Of a stretch of 64,000 nucleotides of DNA, positions 29,889-41,700 are shown one piece after another; position 1 is the first letter of the stretch, and the number at the start of each line of letters is the position of its first letter. The position numbers were made by a program, and so were the translations under genes. This stretch comes from Mesostigma viride (taxonomy: Eukaryota; Streptophyta; Mesostigmatophyceae; Mesostigmatales; Mesostigmataceae), in contig RPFO01000258.1 in assembly GCA_009746045.1 (NCBI GenBank), forward strand, positions 82,501 to 146,500. Reading direction: 5' to 3'. The notes under the pieces were generated by a model that ran no database searches, was not told where the DNA came from, and saw only the letters and a list, made by a program, of their open reading frames with translations.

Positions 29889-32297
29889 TACAGTGCTGAG
29901 ATTGAGCACGCTAGCCAGCGGGAACACCAATTGAAAGGAATAAGGAGGCTGGATAAATCGATGCAGGATTGTGGCCGGTGCCTCATGCACTGGCAAGACT
30001 GGCCTTATGTTGACTGGCACGAGAAGCTTCGTTTTCTGCCTGGTCGACGTGAGACACTGGCTTCTGTTTCAGCTACCTGTTGATGATGATATGATGTCGG
30101 CATGTATTGCCAGCAACAAAAGAAAAGAAAGAAAGGTGAAATTGTCTGCAGAAAATCCAAACGAAAGAAAACGTTATCTAACCGCATGGTCAACTCGGCT
30201 TTCAGCAAAAAAGCTGTTCCGTTTCTCTGAAGATTGAAAGTTACGGAGACAAAACATGAACACATCATGGGATGAGAACCATTAAGATAAAAAGACCTGA
30301 TATCTCTGGTCAAGTACTGTAATAAATCCGACTGCGTCGTACTGTCGACAGTCTCAAGAGGATCTCTTTTCAAAACCAAGAGGGACTGCAATCCAAGACC
30401 TACCGCTGCTTATCAGGTTAAGTGGCAAAGTTAACTGCTAGAGGTTGCTTCTATCATGCAATCCAGTTCAACTAGAAGAGATTCAACTGCAAGCGAAAAC
30501 GAAAAATTTACGACAACTCATGAAACTGGGACCAGGCATGATAGCATAGAAGGCTTTTCCTTAGAAAAGTAAGGTACCAAGCCGATTTTCCAGTGCCGCA
30601 ATCGTAAACAATGCGTTGTTGAACCAGAGTTCAAAGCCAAGGTTACCTAAGTATGTGCCAACGGCTGCTCCAGCCCCTCCGGCGCCGTTAAGCTTCAGGT
30701 GATCGAGGTCGGCGTAATTACCGCCGGCGTTCCATGCAAGGAATTGCTTTGCTAGCTTTGCGCTTGGCCATTATCCCGAAAGAAGCCGTGCGGATTGGGA
30801 GGCACGACATTTATTGTGCCGGAGGTCGGGAAATTTTGAATTTTTATCAGACATTGCTGAATGCTGAATCAACACCACCATCGCCTTCCGGCCATTCGGG
30901 AAACCTCACTCTCTTGTGCCGAGCAAACCCAGTCAGACGCAGCGGACACCTCTGAGCAGGCAGGTGCCAATTTTAGCGGGAAGTCGAGTTACCGTAGTCG
31001 ATCCTGCAGGCATCACTCATGGGCCGACACGTGGCGCGGTGCAGGGAACAACTGGCTAGAGAGTTGCCGCAGACTGCCGCATGGCACCTCGCGAATCACG
31101 ACCCCAATGCTCGATCCACAAGCAGAAAAACTTGTCCCGACTCGATCATAATAATTGACCGGCATGATGAGCCCCATATTCTGACACGAATTACAATGGC
31201 ACAGGAATGGCCAGTACGTCCGAAGTACCAAGGACCAAGTGTATTATGACAAAACACACGCCATATATTTTTAGGAAACAAAAACACCTTGACGAGCTTT
31301 GACGAGTATAATATTAATACTGGCCGACACTTTACTGCACCCTGCAGGTCGACATAGGCAATAGATAATACCGAGTTCTGACCTTCCTGGTATGCGACTA
31401 TAGTGGGATCAGTCCGCCACAATAATCGGACCGAGTCATTCCAGTCATTTCGTGTTTGCTTCCCTGCAACCTTAACAGCACGAATCAAGACCAAATAGCA
31501 AAGCCTAATATTTACGGGCCAGTACTGGATCAAGTACACGCCGGCAATTAATCTGCCTGTCCTATCATGCCGCCATAAGAGGTAACGGCAGGTGTCTATC
31601 AGTGGTAAGTACTCCTTCGGGCTCTGATCCTTTACAGCCGCAGCGGCTTAGACTTGCGATACCCGCCTATGCGTACTTGCTAATTGGCGTCTGACGCACA
31701 TTGCCGGAGTTCTTCGTGAAAACCAGTCTGTCTATTGATTCTGGTTGCTGTTAGCTGGAGATAATAGTCTCTATTATTCGAATACATCACAGGCATTGTG
31801 TAGCAATTTCCCATCGCACTTGGCTTTCCGGTCCTTTATCAATCTCGTTTCTTCCCACTGATATCTTGCAGCTACAGCCAAGCTATTTTCTGGTAGTAGT
31901 AAAACGCTACTAGCGTGTAACGATTGCCGCTAGCGTATCACGATTGCCGTGCATATTGCAATGGTAGTGCGGGCTATTTACGTCGTGCTTTTTCTGATTT
32001 CACTGGCGTACGCATGCTCTGACCATGCTCCCGACCGGTCACGGAATTCCAAACCCTGCTGGCGGCAGGACCTCCCTCGGTGTGCGGGAGGACTCCTCGC
32101 GCTCAATCCATCGAAACCTTGCCAAGCTCCCCTTGCCGCAGTACCCAGCCTGACGCCGAGTTCCCTACCAAGATTGTCAGCGGCCAAACAACCTTGGAGG
32201 CAGCATGGCACTCGGCCTCAGGTCGTTTCTGCCCGACCAGGACCTTATAAATCGATAAATGATCGGTATCTCATAAATGATCGGTAAGACGGTAACC
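29889..32297. other. Intergenic region between head-to-head F-box/LRR genes
   Basis: 2.4 kb without a recognised gene or long repeat. Several short open frames exist, none with a domain. It must contain both promoters. Confidence 0.5.
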
Positions 32298-33998
32298 ATG
32301 CTGGCCCGCTCGTCCCAGTGCAACCTAGAGAGAGTCATGGCCGTCCCAGGGATCGGCACCCAGGTGATGTCCTTTCTCCCCATCCCCGACCGCATACATC
32401 TCCGGCGCACCTGCCGCGCCTTCCTATCCGCGATTGACGAATCCTTCCACGATGCCACGGAGCTGTTCATCGACTACCTGGGCGGAGGCGACTGGCGGCC
32501 AGGCAAAGCGGAGCTGTCCTGGCTGCTGTCCAAGTGCCCGGAACTTAGAGTGTTCAGCCTGGCGTCGCGGGCCGACCACGAGGCGCCCTGGAGTGTCCGG
32601 GACCGCCACGAGCTCTGGTGGCCGCTGCTGGGCCACGCCAGGGTCCCTGAGGGCGTGATCCCGATCCAGCTGCTGGCGGAACGGTGCCGGGGGCTGAGGT
32701 ACCTGAACCTGACGGGGTGTAAGGACGTGACGTGTGCCATCTTGATCGCGCTCTCGCGGTCATGCAAGGAGCTGGAGGCGCTGGACGTGCCCAATTGCAA
32801 CGTTGCGGACGAGGGCATTCAAGCGGTGGCGGAGTCGTGTCGAGGGTTGCGGCGGCTGACCGTGTCCAACATTTATTGGGTAACGGATGCCAGTCTGCGC
32901 GCCCTCGGACAGCACTGCCCGGGGCTGAAGGAGCTGGAGGCAGGGAGCAGCAACGTGACGGATGAAGGGGTTACCGCGCTGGTGCAGGGGTGCCAACGAT
33001 TGGTGCACCTCACGGTGTCGTGCGTGACGGATGTGGGGATAACGCAGGTGGCGGAGCGGTGTCCAAATTTAGAGCGGCTGGGGGTGTGGTCGTGCAGCGT
33101 GACGGATGCCGGGATAAGAAGCATTGCAATGGGGTGCCCTCGGCTCACTCGGCTGGACGCCAGGGAGTGTGACAGGGTGACGGACGAGGGAATTTGCGTG
33201 CTGGCGGAGGCTTGTCCCAGGCTTACGTGGGCGAATTTGTGTGGGACGGGCGTTGGTGGCAGGGGCGTACGGGGACTGGCGCAGCGCTGTGCGGGCTTGG
33301 AGCATGTGGATGTGACGTGGAGTCGGGACGTGGATGACGCCGCGTTGCTGGAATTAGCGACAGGATGCGCGGGCCTGCAGCACTTGTGTGTCTCGCAGTG
33401 CCCCTTGGTCACGGGGGAGGGCATTCGGGGGGTGGCGGAACGGTGCCCATCGTTACGGGAGCTGATCCTATCGGATTCTGGCGTCCGGGGAGAGGCTTGG
33501 ATGCGCTGCGTGGGGGAGAATTGTGTTGACTTGAGTCGCCTGGAGATGGCCAATTGCACGATGGACAGCACGGAGGGAAGTGCCGCCGGTGCGGCACTTG
33601 CGGCGCTGGCGCAAAGGTGCCCCAAATTGGAGTACCTAGACGCCACAGGGACCGGTTGTATCACCAGAGAGTCCATTACAGCGCTCGGTCGATACAGCTC
33701 GAATCTAAAAGTGCTCAAGGCGGGAAGGAATAAGGTCGGGGACAAGGACTTGTCCGGGTTTATCAAGGAGAGGGGGGGGCAGCTGTGGGACCTGGATGTC
33801 TCGGCCACATTGATTACGGAGAGGACGGTCGTGTTGGTGGCAGACCGGTGTTCCCAGCTGCGGTTCTTGATGGCTCCGGATCCGTGCATACCGGACCACG
33901 TGCGCGCCATCATCACGGAAAAAATGAAGGAGCTGCAGACCCTAAGCTATTCGTTCACGGCCCCAGTGGAGGGTGGGGCCACCTTGTGGCCGGTGTAG
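32298..33998 (+). CDS. F-box-like/leucine-rich-repeat protein, paralogue
   Basis: Intronless, 566 aa from MLARSSQ (a second ATG seven codons upstream at 32277 is possible). It shares the N-terminus with the minus-strand gene (VMAVPGIGTQVMSFLPIPDR, LRRTCRAFLSAIDES, SLASRADHEAPW) and carries about 16 cysteine-containing LRRs (CKDVT, CRGLRRL, VTDVGITQVAERCP, VTDEGI). It ends SFTAPVEGGATLWPV. Sequence divergence is marked in the middle LRRs, as expected if target specificity has changed. The proposed role is SCF adaptor, inferred from architecture. Confidence 0.85.
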   Translation: MLARSSQCNLERVMAVPGIGTQVMSFLPIPDRIHLRRTCRAFLSAIDESFHDATELFIDYLGGGDWRPGKAELSWLLSKCPELRVFSLASRADHEAPWSVRDRHELWWPLLGHARVPEGVIPIQLLAERCRGLRYLNLTGCKDVTCAILIALSRSCKELEALDVPNCNVADEGIQAVAESCRGLRRLTVSNIYWVTDASLRALGQHCPGLKELEAGSSNVTDEGVTALVQGCQRLVHLTVSCVTDVGITQVAERCPNLERLGVWSCSVTDAGIRSIAMGCPRLTRLDARECDRVTDEGICVLAEACPRLTWANLCGTGVGGRGVRGLAQRCAGLEHVDVTWSRDVDDAALLELATGCAGLQHLCVSQCPLVTGEGIRGVAERCPSLRELILSDSGVRGEAWMRCVGENCVDLSRLEMANCTMDSTEGSAAGAALAALAQRCPKLEYLDATGTGCITRESITALGRYSSNLKVLKAGRNKVGDKDLSGFIKERGGQLWDLDVSATLITERTVVLVADRCSQLRFLMAPDPCIPDHVRAIITEKMKELQTLSYSFTAPVEGGATLWPV

Positions 33999-34394
33999 TT
34001 TTGCATAGTTATTAATTGTAGTGCATAATTGTGTTATTATGTTGCATAATTGTGTGCTGAGGATGCTCACGTGACGCAGTCACGTGTCTATTAATTAATT
34101 AATGAATTAATTGTTATTGATTGAATTGGTAACATGCATGACGTCCCGGTTGAATGTAAGTAAGTACGTACAAGTATATTAAATAAGTTTACAAGTAAGT
34201 AAGTGCGTGAACATGCACTGAAGGCATGCCACGGAGAACCCGATGAAGTACTTTTCTACGCGGATACTTCACCCGGTTGAATGTCCTTCTGCCTTCGGCC
34301 CTTCCAGTAAGGGGCATGCATGTAGTGATGATTTAATAATAAGAATCATAGTCATGTATTGTATCATAGTGATGTATTGTATCATGGTATGCCT
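33999..34394. other. Retroposon 3'-end debris
   Basis: Holds the CACGTGAC/GTCACGTG hairpin with TTAA tail (34068-34110), identical to 12444, and a diverged reverse-strand copy of the first LINE's 3' end (34157-34235: AAGTAAGTG..GGCATGCCACGGAG). Confidence 0.6.
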
Positions 34395-34847
34395 CGTATT
34401 TCGGACGAGATTAGACAGCGTAGGATAGCATTTGTAGGACATCTTGCTCGCACCAGCCAGGTCGACACCGCCCTTGGTCTGGCCGGCGCCCCCAGCGGCT
34501 TGGCCAGCCCGGGCGGCACATTCTGACCTGGCCTGGCCCCAAGGGCATTCCCAATAGGGTAGGGAGACCTGTCCCGAACTACACCCAGATGTTGCTGGAC
34601 GACCTAGTGGTCCCAGCCCAGCTAGTTTGAACACCGCATCCACTATCTCTCCCTTCTTTGGACCGCCATGCAGGACAAGCTAGACGCGGTGGCAGAAGAT
34701 TGTCAAGGCTCACACGCCAGACCCTGTGGGCAAGCCGCCTCCCCCCAAGAGGAGGAGGCGTTTTGATGAGTAGTGTAGTTAGGCTTTTCTAGACTAGATA
34801 GCTTAGAGTTAGGTTAGTTCGATTACGCGGCTTCATCCACTCCACCC
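34395..34847 (+). pseudogene. Third LINE ORF2 C-terminal fragment, 5' part (continues at 43930)
   Basis: Encodes RRIAFVGHLARTSQVDTALGL, aligning with RRLLFAGHLARTDQVNTDVG of the first LINE, then decayed sequence ending in a Pro/Arg/Lys-rich tail. The 3' UTR is cut at 34847 by the LTR element and resumes at 43930-44000 with CTCCCAACGGAG and an AATTTAATTT tail. Confidence 0.7.
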
Positions 34848-35470
34848 TGTTACGACCCGGTTCTTCTACTCTACCTCGACCCCAGGATCTAACCTATCCT
34901 AGACTAACTAACCCGGTAGAAGAAGGAACCCAGTTCTGCATTTTGAAAGATCGTTGAACTCCCGACTCTAATGCTTTCCGATAATTGTTTCCATACTGAG
35001 CCATTGACACATTTACTTAGACTTAACTGGCAATAACGTACATCCATGGTTCGACTAGCTGTAACAAGCCATATCAAAGGTCGAACTCTCAACACAAGGA
35101 AATTGCAACACCTAAATTGCCGCCAACGTCGTGCGTGCTCGGGCCACACATGGCCCGCCCGTACGATCACGGACAGGGTAGATCTATGCAGAACAACATT
35201 CTATTGCCCCGTAGAGAGGGCGCTGGTCCAGAACACACAGAGCGCCAACGGTCCAGGCCATAAAGTACGCAGCGCGGCGCGACTGCACCGGCCCACAGCA
35301 CTGAACAATTGATACGTAACTGGACCGACTAATAAAAAGGGTCCTAACCAACGTAAACGTAGGAAGGACAACAGTCGTAACCACGGACTGTTCCGGAATA
35401 GCTGAGGCCACCAATAACGTAAGGCCTGAATTTACGGCCGTAGTAACACAGTTTGTTACGCGCCGTAACA
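34848..35470 (-). repeat. 3' LTR (element orientation)
   Basis: 623 bp, TG..CA ends. It differs from its partner by small indels (for example CGCCAACG against GGCCGACAACG near 35120, and CAACG against CACACG near 35350). Confidence 0.95.
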
Positions 35471-35479
35471 CCTCCCCCC
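35471..35479 (-). other. Polypurine tract of the LTR element
   Basis: CCTCCCCCC on the plus strand, i.e. GGGGGGAGG directly upstream of the 3' LTR on the minus strand. Confidence 0.75.
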
Positions 35480-36075
35480 ATAAAAGGTAGGGAGTCCTCT
35501 CCCTACGTCAGGGGAGCATAAACACTGGATCATACACAGACGGAGGTAGGTCGGTAGGAATAAAACCTATCGCACCCAACTATAACCCAACACATCAACT
35601 AGCCACCCAGGGCTCCCAGCGCAAATAAGTTAACCTCGGGTCACCCCAAATGGTGTAGGGATCACCAGCACACGCCGGGTGTGAGGCTCCCCTAACTGCC
35701 TTGCACTGAGGCTTGCCGGCGGGACGGCACTAGGCAGGACACGCGTAGGAAACAATACTGCACCAAGTGCCAAGGAATAACCAACCACTGGCCAAGCATA
35801 GAGGGCGACTCTATATACCGGAGGGACAACACCCTCAGGTCGGGCCTAGAGCCCTCTATCTACTGGCCATCAGCCTGGTAGGTCCGCGCGTCGCTATCAG
35901 CACATCCAAGTACGCGCGGTAATGAACGACATCCTCGTCGTTGTCATGGCGGCCAATGGTAAGGTAGACATCCTCCCACACAACGGTAGGAAACAAACCA
36001 GGAAAGCCCAGTAACACCGATGTTGGGTGATCACAAGAGCATACAAGCCTAATCAAAATGGCTACACTCGAACAA

Positions 36076-37380
36076 TCAGGAAAAAGGGTTCCAATGCCCG
36101 GAGGCAGAGTACACGCAGAATGGACGGCTCGCACCGGTCAGCCGAGGGCGCACCAACGTGGAGAAGAACAGATGCAACAGCAGATCCACGTTGGCATGCC
36201 ACATCCGGATGTGCCGAATCTCACGACCCTCAGATGCGGAATCCTGCATGTCGCGTGTTGGTGGACAGGGACCACTAGCGCTCGCACGGGGCGGGGGGGG
36301 GCACTGTAGGCATCCGACCCCTGACCGGGCAGCGGCGCAGGCCGACAAGCTGCCCAAACCGCGGTAGGCTTGTACAGAGCAATACAACAACACCATATGG
36401 TACGACGGCCTGTCAGAATCCAGCGGCAGCGTTGGATCAGATAGAATGTCAAGGCGCTGGGTGAAGGCCGCGGAGCGGATCGACAGCATCCAGCCAGCCA
36501 CTCGATCACCAAGCGCACACTGCTCCGCCAACTCCAGCGCGGTGAGACGACGGTAGGAGTGACCAGCACCATCCGCGGGCAGCGCACTCCGCGCAGCAGC
36601 AGCGTCGGTGGGGCCAGCCAGGGGCACGGCAGCCGTAGGCGCGGCAAACACTGCCGGAAGAAGACGACGCAGAACCCGTAGACAGCGCGGTCGCCACAGG
36701 TTCAACCGGAGGCGCCACGGAGTAGGAATAGGGTCGCACGCAGGGGCGACAGGTACCTCGGGCACCGCGACATACTCTCGCATGGCCACAACAGGATTGC
36801 GGGGTGACGCGCCGATGACTCCTGACGTCGCGACAACGTCGCGCAAGGGTGCGCGACATGAGCGCTCGTAGAGCGCTAGGGGCGCAAACCGACGCCGCAC
36901 GAGCGGCGCAAGTAGGCGTGGCACGCAGAGGTAGGCGGCACCACGAATTGTCAGATGCCGGACGACGGCGCCACAGAGACGGGAGACGGTGCGACTGACG
37001 CGCGTGACGTAGCAACATGATCGGGAAGCGTGCAACAGACTCGCACGGCGTCGCACCAGAGTCGACTGGGGACGCGACAGGGGCGCGCACAGGCATTGTA
37101 AGGGTCGCTCGTCAGCGCAACAACAGCGGACGACAAGGCGACAGGGTCGCATGGAGGGGCGACAGCCGCGGCAACTGGGTCGCCCAGGTCCCACAAGGGC
37201 GCGACGGGCGCGCACCGTGGCGCAACAGGGTCGCACAATGGCGCAACAGTAGTGACTTAGATGACGCGACCGCGACTGTGGACAGCGGGCTCGAGTCGCC
37301 CAACAGCGCATCGTTGTCGAAATGAGTAGCGACAGCCACGGAAGACGTCTCTCCAACAACGGATGGCTTCGCACCAGCAA
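36076..37380 (-). CDS. Unassigned open reading frame in the 3' half of the LTR element
   Basis: 434-aa open frame. The second half (from TSGVIGASPRNPVVAMREYV through YRRLTALELAEQCALGDRVA and LPLDSDRPSYHM) looks protein-like. The first ~200 residues are Cys/Arg-rich and may be an out-of-frame reading, since another minus frame (37471-37112) looks better there. No known pol domain is seen. It occupies the place where pol normally sits. Confidence 0.35.
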   Translation of the reverse strand: MLVRSHPLLERRLPWLSLLISTTMRCWATRARCPQSRSRHLSHYCCAIVRPCCATVRARRALVGPGRPSCRGCRPSMRPCRLVVRCCCADERPLQCLCAPLSRPQSTLVRRRASLLHASRSCCYVTRVSRTVSRLCGAVVRHLTIRGAAYLCVPRLLAPLVRRRFAPLALYERSCRAPLRDVVATSGVIGASPRNPVVAMREYVAVPEVPVAPACDPIPTPWRLRLNLWRPRCLRVLRRLLPAVFAAPTAAVPLAGPTDAAAARSALPADGAGHSYRRLTALELAEQCALGDRVAGWMLSIRSAAFTQRLDILSDPTLPLDSDRPSYHMVLLYCSVQAYRGLGSLSACAAARSGVGCLQCPPPPRASASGPCPPTRDMQDSASEGREIRHIRMWHANVDLLLHLFFSTLVRPRLTGASRPFCVYSASGHWNPFS

Positions 37381-38639
37381 CGGAAGGCAACGCGCGAGCA
37401 GCGGAAGGCATCACAACTGGCAGTAGGTGGGCACACCAAGCGGCGTTGTTAGCGGTGCAACGGCAGCCCAAAGCAGGCTACCCAAGACCGATCGCCAATG
37501 CAGCAGTAGAGATACGAGCCCAAAAGGGAAGGGTGCGGAAACTTGCTATCTGTCTCGCGTAGGTATTATCTCCAGACAAGATTCACAAGTTCGCACCTAC
37601 TCTTCTGCATCACTGGACCAAGAAGGCCAGTCATAGGGCGAGTGACCAAGTCAAGGACACGCTTGTTACAATGATGGGCATACAAGTCATGTAACCAGTA
37701 GACCAGCAGGGCAGATAGGAGGAGGCGCCACTGCAGGGGATCTTCCTTTCCTAACACATAGAGAAAGCCACTTGGGAATCTACAAGGGTATCGACCAAAC
37801 TCTTGTGGGTGGGACCAGTAGCAGCAAGTGCCTCAGGCTCAGTAGCGTTAAACCGACTAATTAGCGTTCCCTGTCAAAGGTAGGGGTAGCAGCAGTCGTA
37901 TCTTAGTACTGCAGCAACAACTTGCGCCAAACAATAGAGGACCTGAAGGCTCTACAGCACAGTAGAGTTTACCGGCTCTGGTAGACACATGACTATATAA
38001 AGTGGAACATGGAGTAAATTTTTCAGTTCCTTCCCCCCCACAAAGCCAATAGGTGTGCCCTCACACTAGGGTTAAGGGACAGCCCCACATGGGAGAGAAG
38101 AACAGACATGCAAACAACAGTGTGCAAAAGGTAGTAGGCATACAATTCAGCGTCTGGGACGTGGGTAGGGTGTGCACTATCCTTAAACTACTACACAATG
38201 CATTGTAGCACAAAACGAGGAGGTGGGTAGGCGGGAGTCTGTTCATAAAAAACTTGAGACTCATCAGCAACAACCATATACCTATAGTAAGTTCAATTTC
38301 ATCCCAGGTAACACCTGCTATCGCAATAGGATCTGTACACGTACAGAATTTGGTAGGTGAGTCCGCCGTTTCCACCACCAATTGGAGAAACACACACCAT
38401 AAAATAACCATGATCCTTAAATTCATCACGAGCCTGGTATCCATTGAAATTCATCACGAGACACTAATACATCCAATAGGAGACAGACGGTAGGTTCAGA
38501 TATAGGCACAAAAGTAGTATCAACCAAGGACTTTTGTAGGGGCGATCGGGTATCCCATAATAAGTACCATCAGGGAACCAGACAACCATGGTACAGAAAT
38601 TAGTCATAAACGTAATAGCCGTTAATAGCTGGGTGCCCC

Positions 38640-38899
38640 TCTAATTCTAATAATTAGTGATGGGGCCTATGGTAGCCACAAGACTGATAGGGCGACCTTG
38701 TATCATCCGGGTGAAGTGACCGTCCAGTGTAATGGCTAGTACGTCCATCAGAATAATATGCACGTTGATAGGAGCACGATGTGGGTAGGGGTAACCTAAT
38801 CTCTAAACTAGCCTTGCTCACAAGGAAGCTAGTTACCCCACTATCCATAAGAACCAACAATACATCAAGAAGGTCATCACAATGAAGGAAAGAGTCCAC
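38640..38899 (-). pseudogene. Retropepsin-like remnant
   Basis: LLVLMDSGVTSFLVSKASLE on the minus strand resembles the aspartic-protease active site of gag-pol proteins (DSGA-T-S-F). It is followed by YSDGRT and, after a frame change, by GRPISLVATIG. Stops and a frameshift follow. It is a decayed protease at best. Confidence 0.5.
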
Positions 38900-39111
38900 A
38901 ACGGTAGAAGGAACAGTAACTTAGACCACCGTTTACAAACATCAGGAGTCTAACACATAGTGGTAAGGTATTGTCAGCATCCACAGTAGTAATAAATACT
39001 TGCAATCATGTTCGTCAAATTATGTGTTCGTAGACAATGTAATGGTAAGTGCACCGACATCAAGAGTGATCGGGGTGTCAGCAATAGAAGACGAACCAGT
39101 ATCACATATAT

Positions 39112-40117
39112 CTAGTTCTTCAACGTAGGAGGATTCTTCCTCATAATAGTAGCTAGTTCAGACGTGATACAGGTAGTAAGGTAGTGTGGAACTAGCACTG
39201 AATCAGGTAGGCGCCACCTATTATGGTTTTGCCAGGACTCAGAATTCTGAGTTAGTAGCATGACAAAGGTAAAGAATTGTTGGGGAGTAGACATCCAACT
39301 TAGGGATATTAGCAAACAAAGGTAGAGAGGGGGCTTAGGGGGGTGGGCAGGGTCATATGTACCAATAGGCCCACCATCCTCATCCGATACAAAGGGAGGT
39401 AAGAACCTGGGGCTGGGATAGGTTTTAACCAGAGGTTTGGAAGGGGCCACAGCCTCAGGAGCATGACCATACATGTATGGAATAGTATATTCTTCCCTAA
39501 CAGACGAGTAGGCGTAGTGGTCATAATTCTTATCATGTAAGGGCATGGTACTAAAATCACTATTTATTTCTAATCAGCCACACGCGAGGAGCTTGTGCAG
39601 CCTCATAAGCGGTATCAGGGTAGGACCAGGCGACAGGGGGACCGTTGGGCACAACGCTGGGACGACCACTAGGGCCCATAGGAGCCTGACTGCGACCCAA
39701 ACCATAAGGAGGCACATATGAGGTAGTAATAACAGAAGGAGCAGTAGGGACAACACGAACTGCAGTAGTAGGAGCTGCATTATCAGTAGGGGCTGCTGTA
39801 GCCACTGGGGCTGGGGTATAGGTAGGGGGAAGGGATGCTTCCCTTTGAGCCCTAGTAACACGTACCCGCTCCTCATAAGTTAGGGGCTCCAGAAGGGGTA
39901 CGACGCAAGTAGAGGAAGGGGTAGCAGGAGGTAATATTCTAGTACGTAGGGAATCACCTTGAGGGGGAAGATGGTGCACATTATCCAATGAGTCCCGTCT
40001 AGTATTAACATTATTAGTAGAAGGTAAATCCGTGTTAGTGGACATCTCCACCATATTACCTGACATACGTAGGGAAATAGGTGACATACCACCACCCAGA
40101 GAATGATTAGAAGCCAT
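39112..40117 (-). pseudogene. gag-like segment, copy 2
   Basis: Starts MASNHSLGGGMSPISLR, with LTYEERVRVTRAQREASLPP and MGPSGRPSVVPNGPP; after a stop near 39560 it resumes in another frame as STMPLHDKNYDHYA and KTYPSPRFLPPFVSDE. It aligns in order with copy 1 at 40709-41700. No zinc knuckle is seen. Calling it gag rests on position after the 5' LTR and Pro-rich composition. Confidence 0.45.
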
Positions 40118-40708
40118 TATGGAAAAATAAGGTAAAGTTATGAACAAGGTACATGAAAGTAGGAAGATGCCTTAAAAAGTAAGTAAAAGAAAACAACAAA
40201 GGTAGTCACAAAAGAAAACACTCAACCACCAAAATGGGTAAGAAATCATAAAGCAGAAAAGTTACATGCAACCACTCCACTGAGTAGGAAATAATAATTT
40301 ACTCTTTCTTTGTAACCGTAATGGACAAGGAACCAAATGTTATAGGGGTTCTAATGTTATAGGGGTTTGCATTCAGGTAACTATCTATTGTGCCCCCTCC
40401 CCTCTCACATCAACAAGGAAAATCCTTGTATAAGAGTGGGGAGGAAAAACCACATGAGGAGAATCACGTGACATAAGAGTTGTCAAACAGGATGGTGGGG
40501 GAAAAATCAAGGGCAGCAAGATCTACAACACGAGATCCAACTGCTTATGAGGTAGGAGAAAGGGTAAAGTTATGAAGGCTAGTGAGTAAAAACAGCCAGA
40601 CAATGAAGGTGAGTACGCACAAACTAAGGGGTAGCCTTATAATCTGGCTTGGTATATAACGAATACAGGTAGGGATGGTTAAGCTCGGGAAGGTGCGAGG
40701 GATCGTAG

Positions 40709-41700
40709 CTATATAGCCATAGGGCCACTTTCTTCTACTGACACAAAGCGTGGAAGAAACCAAGGTTGGGCATAGATAGGGTAGGTTGTAGGTAGGGGCT
40801 TAGCCTGAACCAAGCCCTCAGGCTGATAACCATAATAAATGGTAGACACATTGATAACCTTCCCTAAGCGAAGAATATGCCAAATGAACATAGTTCTATC
40901 ATCCAATAGCATAGTGCTAAAATCTTGATTAACTTCTAAATTTGCTACGCGAGAGGGCATCTGAAAAACCTGAAAATTTTCATAGGCAGCGATAGGATAA
41001 TCCCAAGTTAAGGTGGGCGCAAGGGTAGGGCAAAAGGGTGACCAGAAGGGCCAAAAGGAGCTAGGAAAGAACGTCTTGGGGGTACAGCACCAGAGGTAGG
41101 GGCTGCAGGAAGGGTAGAAGTATAGTGACAGGGGAGGACGTATTGGCTCACTGGCCCGTTGCTGGGCAGCCCTAACCTTAGGGGTATCAGTAGGGTTACC
41201 TTGTACATTGAAGGCAGTGGTAGGGGAAGACCGATCAGGTTTCATAGGCAATGGTAGGCTGCGCAAAAGGTCAGGAGGACGCATGGGGACGGCAGTAGGT
41301 CTACCAGAAGGACCTATATAGGAGCATGCGTACGACCATTTACTAGTAGGTGCCACACCCAACAGGGTAGGAGCAGCAACAGAAGCTGGGGCAGGGTTAG
41401 TAGACGTAGGAGGGAGCTGCCCGTGTGCAGCACTAGCTAACCTAGCATGCTGACGTACTTCATAGGTAGTGGTGCACCAATAGGCGTAGGGGTGCATCCA
41501 CAGGCGTACGATTACCTAAGTGGTACGCAGGGGTAAAGGGAGACTGGGTAGGAAGCCTAGGCATCACTGCCTGTGGGGTAAGGTGGTACACGATATCCAT
41601 GGACTCACGCTTACGGCCTATTACCAACAGGGGTAGCAGAAACATGGGTAGAAGGAAGATGTGTACTAGTAGGGTCACTACCACTAGCACTAGCACAATG
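40709..41700 (-). pseudogene. gag-like segment, copy 1
   Basis: TYEVRQHARLASAAHGQLPP, YIGPSGRPTAVPMRPP, FSTMLLDDRTMF, TTYPIYAQPWFLPRFVSVEE. It matches copy 2 segment by segment but is strongly diverged, so the duplication is old compared with the LTR insertion. Confidence 0.45.
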
